The notes beneath the pieces were generated by a model. The model was not told the origin of the DNA and did no database searches. It worked only from the letters and a program-made list of their open reading frames with translations. DNA of 24,975 nucleotides, taken from JBBTIS01 sp038059855 (GTDB lineage: Bacteria; Elusimicrobiota; Elusimicrobia; JACQPE01). How positions within the stretch are numbered: position 1 is the stretch's first letter; each line of letters begins with the position of its first letter. Where the stretch lies: contig CAYHKQ010000036.1 in assembly GCA_964357255.1 (NCBI GenBank), forward strand, positions 1 through 24,975. The letters run 5' to 3'. The translations under genes and the position numbers were made by a program. Shown here one piece after another: positions 22,441 to 24,975 of the stretch.

Positions 22441-23238
22441 TTATCGTCCCGTGACCGCCGCTTTAATCCGGCGGTCGAGGTTGTAGAAATGGCTATAAAT
22501 GGCGGAAAAAGGCCGGCGGTAGAGCCAGAGCCGGCGCGCCAATGAAGCGGTGTCTTCGCGCGAGACCTTAAAACGCCTAATAAGAAAAGGGTCGCTCTTG
22601 GGCATATTGGGGCCTACCCGCGTGGTAAAGGCTAGGCGATAGCCTGACTCAAGAAGAAGCCCGACCCAATCTTGGCTGAATTGCCCCCAAGGCCAGGCGA
22701 TTGCGCCACACCATTGGCCGAGGCGGCGCTCGATTTCCTTTTTGGAGCGCGCGAGCTCCTCATTCATATTAAGATAGGCGCGACGTTCGTCGAATTGACG
22801 GTGGGTATGCGTGTGGGAGCCAAATTCCACCAGGCCGGAGGCGGCCATGGCCATGATCTCGGTCCAATTGAGGAATCCCTCAGAGGCGCGCTCGGCGCTC
22901 TGTGTATCTGAAATTTTTCCCCCTTCCTCGCAGGTCGGCCGCAACTTTCCCTCGGGTTGAATAAACTTCGTGACCACAAAAATGATCGCCCGGAAATTGA
23001 ACTTTTTAAGCGAAGGAAAAGCATAGACCCAATTGTCGGCGTAACCGTCATCAAAGGTGATGACCACCGATCGTTCGTTCGCTGGTTTAGCGCCGGTCAG
23101 ATGAGCTAAAAACTCGCTCGAGGAGAGACAATGGTAGCCGTTTTCGCTAAGCCATTGGAGCTGATTTTTGAATCCCTGCGGCGTGATCTCCCGGTCTGGA
23201 GCCACGTGATGGTACATGAGAACGGGAACTGAATTCAT
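22441..23238 (-). CDS. polysaccharide deacetylase (CE4 / NodB family)
   Basis: Metal-dependent carbohydrate esterase that removes N- or O-acetyl groups. PVLMYHHVAP opens the domain, VVITFDDGYADNW carries the catalytic base and metal Asp pair, and GSHTHTHRQFD holds the metal His residues. IAWPWGQFSQDWVGLLLESGYRLAFTT is the usual late motif (here WPWG for the common xPYG/YPFG). I chose ATG 23238, with AGGTG 5 bases before it, over the longer ORF from 23313, because the domain starts at once. No signal peptide is visible, so it may act in the cytoplasm on a glycan precursor or be exported another way. It overlaps the GT4 gene by 92 bp. Confidence 0.85.
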   Translation of the reverse strand: MNSVPVLMYHHVAPDREITPQGFKNQLQWLSENGYHCLSSSEFLAHLTGAKPANERSVVITFDDGYADNWVYAFPSLKKFNFRAIIFVVTKFIQPEGKLRPTCEEGGKISDTQSAERASEGFLNWTEIMAMAASGLVEFGSHTHTHRQFDERRAYLNMNEELARSKKEIERRLGQWCGAIAWPWGQFSQDWVGLLLESGYRLAFTTRVGPNMPKSDPFLIRRFKVSREDTASLARRLWLYRRPFSAIYSHFYNLDRRIKAAVTGR

Positions 23239-24307
23239 TGAGCACCTCTTTGTAGAGATTTTCCAGCCGGTCAACCATGACGTGATGAGAAAACTTTCGG
23301 CGCGCTTCCTCATATCCTTGGGCCGCCAGGCGCGCCGCTTCCTCCGGGCAGGTCAAAAGCCGAATAATCGCCTGGGCCAAGGCCTCGGGATTGCCGGCAG
23401 GAACCAAAAGTCCCGTTTCCCCGTCTTTGATGATTTGTTTTAACCCGCCTACCGCCGAAGCTACCGCGGGAACCATAGCGGACTGAGCCTCGATGAGGGA
23501 AATTCCAAAACCCTCCATTAACGAAGGCATGACAAAAAGATGGGCCAGGCTCAACAAATCGGCCACGTCGGAGCGCTCTCCCAAGAGTTCGACGTTCTTG
23601 CCGAGATTCAATTTTTCAACCAACGGTTTGAGTTTCTCGGTATCGCGGCCTGCCAGACGAAAGAGCGTCCCAGGCAACGCCCGGCGCACCTCGACGGCGG
23701 CTTGAAGCAAAACTTGATGGCCCTTAAAGGAAGAATAATTGCCGACCATGAGCACGCTCATCGGCTCCTTGGGAAGGACGGCGTTTCTTTGTTGGCGAAC
23801 TTTTTCCCAAATGTCAAGATCAATGCCCGGCGGAATAACCGTGATTTTTTCTTTATCAATGCCGATGGTCGCAATCTCGGCGGCCACGGCTTCGCTGACA
23901 ACCTCATAGCGGCTAATGCGCCGTGAGCGGTACTTAAACTTGCTGAAGGGATTTTTTCTCATTCGAAAAACAACATGACGGGTTACAATGATCGGCAAAG
24001 GATCCATGAAATAGCTCGCCAACAAAGCCACGGCGTGAGCCTGCGAATGTTGGGCATGCAGAATTTCGGCCTTCCATTGACGAACCAAACGCGCAAGGCG
24101 GTAAGCGCAAATAACGTCGTAATCCTGCCGAATCTTGAGCGGATAAATCTCGACCCCTGCTTGGGCTAGTCGCCGGCCCAGTTCCCCATCGCGGGGACAA
24201 GCCGCGGCGACTCGATGCCCCCTTCGCAAAAGCTCCCGAGCGGCGCTCAAGAGCCGACTGCCGCCGCCGGTCCAGCCCGTGGCCTCGCTAACGTAAAGAA
24301 TCCGCAT
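23147..24307 (-). CDS. GT4 family glycosyltransferase (GT-B fold)
   Basis: Retaining glycosyltransferase of the inner membrane surface. MRILYVSEATGWTGGGSRLL is the classic GT4 N-terminal loop; VIPPGIDLDIW, VLMVGNYSSFKGHQVLL and MPSLMEGFGISLIEAQSA (the E-x7-E motif) follow. Two ATG codons are possible (24316, 24307); 24307 gives the typical MRILYVS start and overlaps lpxI by 20 bp. The last about 30 residues (SSRSHVPSRGSRPGDHAAG and on) look unlike GT4 and are the out-of-frame reading of the deacetylase start, so a shifted base near 23240 or a genuine long overlap is possible. Between lpxI and lpxB it may modify the lipid A core region; the sugar is unknown. Confidence 0.85.
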   Translation of the reverse strand: MRILYVSEATGWTGGGSRLLSAARELLRRGHRVAAACPRDGELGRRLAQAGVEIYPLKIRQDYDVICAYRLARLVRQWKAEILHAQHSQAHAVALLASYFMDPLPIIVTRHVVFRMRKNPFSKFKYRSRRISRYEVVSEAVAAEIATIGIDKEKITVIPPGIDLDIWEKVRQQRNAVLPKEPMSVLMVGNYSSFKGHQVLLQAAVEVRRALPGTLFRLAGRDTEKLKPLVEKLNLGKNVELLGERSDVADLLSLAHLFVMPSLMEGFGISLIEAQSAMVPAVASAVGGLKQIIKDGETGLLVPAGNPEALAQAIIRLLTCPEEAARLAAQGYEEARRKFSHHVMVDRLENLYKEVLNEFSSRSHVPSRGSRPGDHAAGIQKSAPMA

Positions 24308-24975
24308 TGATTCCATAAACGGCAATGCCGTGATTTAACGCGAGTTTTAACGTTTCTTCATAGTCTAAAACCAACGTCCAGCCCGCCTCGGCCGCTAAGC
24401 ATTTAGCGCCGGCCCGGCTGGCCGTCAGGATTGTTTGGGGCCCGATGACAGGCAGATCAAAACGCGGGTCTTGTTGCGGCCTGGCTACTTTCACCACGGT
24501 TAATTGGCCTTTATTCGACGAGCGCTTTGTCAAAATTTCGCCGGCACGCGCAATGCATTGGTCTGTCCCCTCCATCGCTTCCACCGCCACTACAGCGCCG
24601 GCCGCGACACAACAACTCAGTCCGATATCCAGGCCGCTAAGCGTTTTGGCCGCGCGATAACCTGTTTCAATGTCTTCTAACTGACTCTTGCTGGGTTTAA
24701 TGGGACCGGCCGGGCCGGGCTTCAAAAGATGGTCTTCCAAATAGGCGAAGGAGGGCAGGACGCGCATGCCGTCTTTCTCAATTTCGGCAATAACCGCGCT
24801 CAGCAAGGATACCGCGTTTTTTTTACGCACGGAAAGAATCATTTTAAGGGCTCTTGGATCGGTCAGGGTTTGAATAGCCTCCTTGGTTTGTAGGGCCTTG
24901 GCATGATCCACGGTTCCGGCCAGCATCACTCCCTCAACGCCTTCCTGACGAAAAAATTTTAAAAAACGGGAAAGC
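24288..24975 (-). CDS. lpxI: UDP-2,3-diacylglucosamine pyrophosphatase LpxI (5' end beyond the window)
   Basis: LpxI (DUF1009 family) cleaves UDP-2,3-diacylglucosamine to lipid X plus UMP and replaces LpxH. The frame is open to the window edge, so the N-terminal part (about 40-50 residues) is missing here. The visible part has RFLKFFRQEGVEGVMLAGTV, then PSFAYLEDHLLKPG, a catalytic-domain stretch with DIGLSCCVAAGAVVAVEAMEGTDQCIARAG, FDLPVIGPQTI and the final CLAAEAGWTLVLDYEETLKLA. These segments and their order are characteristic. It is the first visible gene of the envelope operon; its last 20 bp overlap the GT4 gene. Upstream genes such as lpxA, lpxC or fabZ would be expected just outside the window. 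Confidence 0.92.
   Translation of the reverse strand, partial: LSRFLKFFRQEGVEGVMLAGTVDHAKALQTKEAIQTLTDPRALKMILSVRKKNAVSLLSAVIAEIEKDGMRVLPSFAYLEDHLLKPGPAGPIKPSKSQLEDIETGYRAAKTLSGLDIGLSCCVAAGAVVAVEAMEGTDQCIARAGEILTKRSSNKGQLTVVKVARPQQDPRFDLPVIGPQTILTASRAGAKCLAAEAGWTLVLDYEETLKLALNHGIAVYGINADSLR

Overview
The window comes from a diderm (Gram-negative) bacterium with type IV pili and lipid A: it carries a PilQ secretin, LpxI, LpxB and an MsbA-type flippase. The FTLIELMIVVAIIG pilin, the use of LpxI rather than LpxH, and the gene mix would fit Elusimicrobiota or a nearby candidate phylum. That placement is inference, not proven. No rRNA, tRNA or CRISPR array was seen. Almost all genes are on the minus strand. 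The exceptions are a plus-strand island at about 5.4-7.7 kb and rpmB.

Layout. 1-3674: a type IV pilus operon (pilN-pilO-pilP-pilQ, coupled by 4-bp overlaps for N/O and P/Q) followed by a small membrane ORF that runs into a 12-G run at the window edge. 3836-5213: prepilin peptidase and a major-type pilin separated by a strong terminator. 5404-7662: a plus-strand island with a broken GT2 gene, an AT-rich membrane-protein gene that looks acquired, and an intact polyprenol-phosphate-sugar synthase (GT2). 7827-10423: a GT-C membrane glycosyltransferase and a lipoprotein alpha/beta hydrolase. 10528-12898: pilC and pilT. 13013-15763: coaD and recG. 15814-16008: rpmB. 16048-17505: an RSH (ppGpp) enzyme without its C-terminal regulatory domains. 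17740-24975: a tightly overlapped envelope operon, transcribed lpxI, GT4, polysaccharide deacetylase, Gfo/Idh dehydrogenase, lpxB, msbA, ZIP transporter.

How the genes work together. The pilus genes supply secretin, alignment complex, platform, retraction motor, peptidase and pilin. pilB and pilM are not here. The GT2 plus GT-C pair is the classic arrangement for making a lipid-linked sugar and transferring it on the periplasmic side, and sits inside the pilus region. The lpx/msbA operon makes and flips lipid A.

The most striking content is a set of short non-coding mobile elements (MITE-like) packed around the plus-strand island. One 103-bp element with 13-bp inverted ends and an 8-bp target duplication interrupts a GT2 gene: removing it with one duplicate restores the reading frame exactly. 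A second, 144-bp element has a perfect 14-bp inverted end and a perfect 8-bp duplication directly after a stop codon. A third, 180-bp element has perfect 27-bp inverted ends between two convergent genes, and supplies the last codons and stop of one of them. Repeat DNA also forms or abuts the 5' ends of the hydrolase, the RSH gene and pilP. In pilP a 7-bp tandem repeat directly after the start codon could switch the frame.
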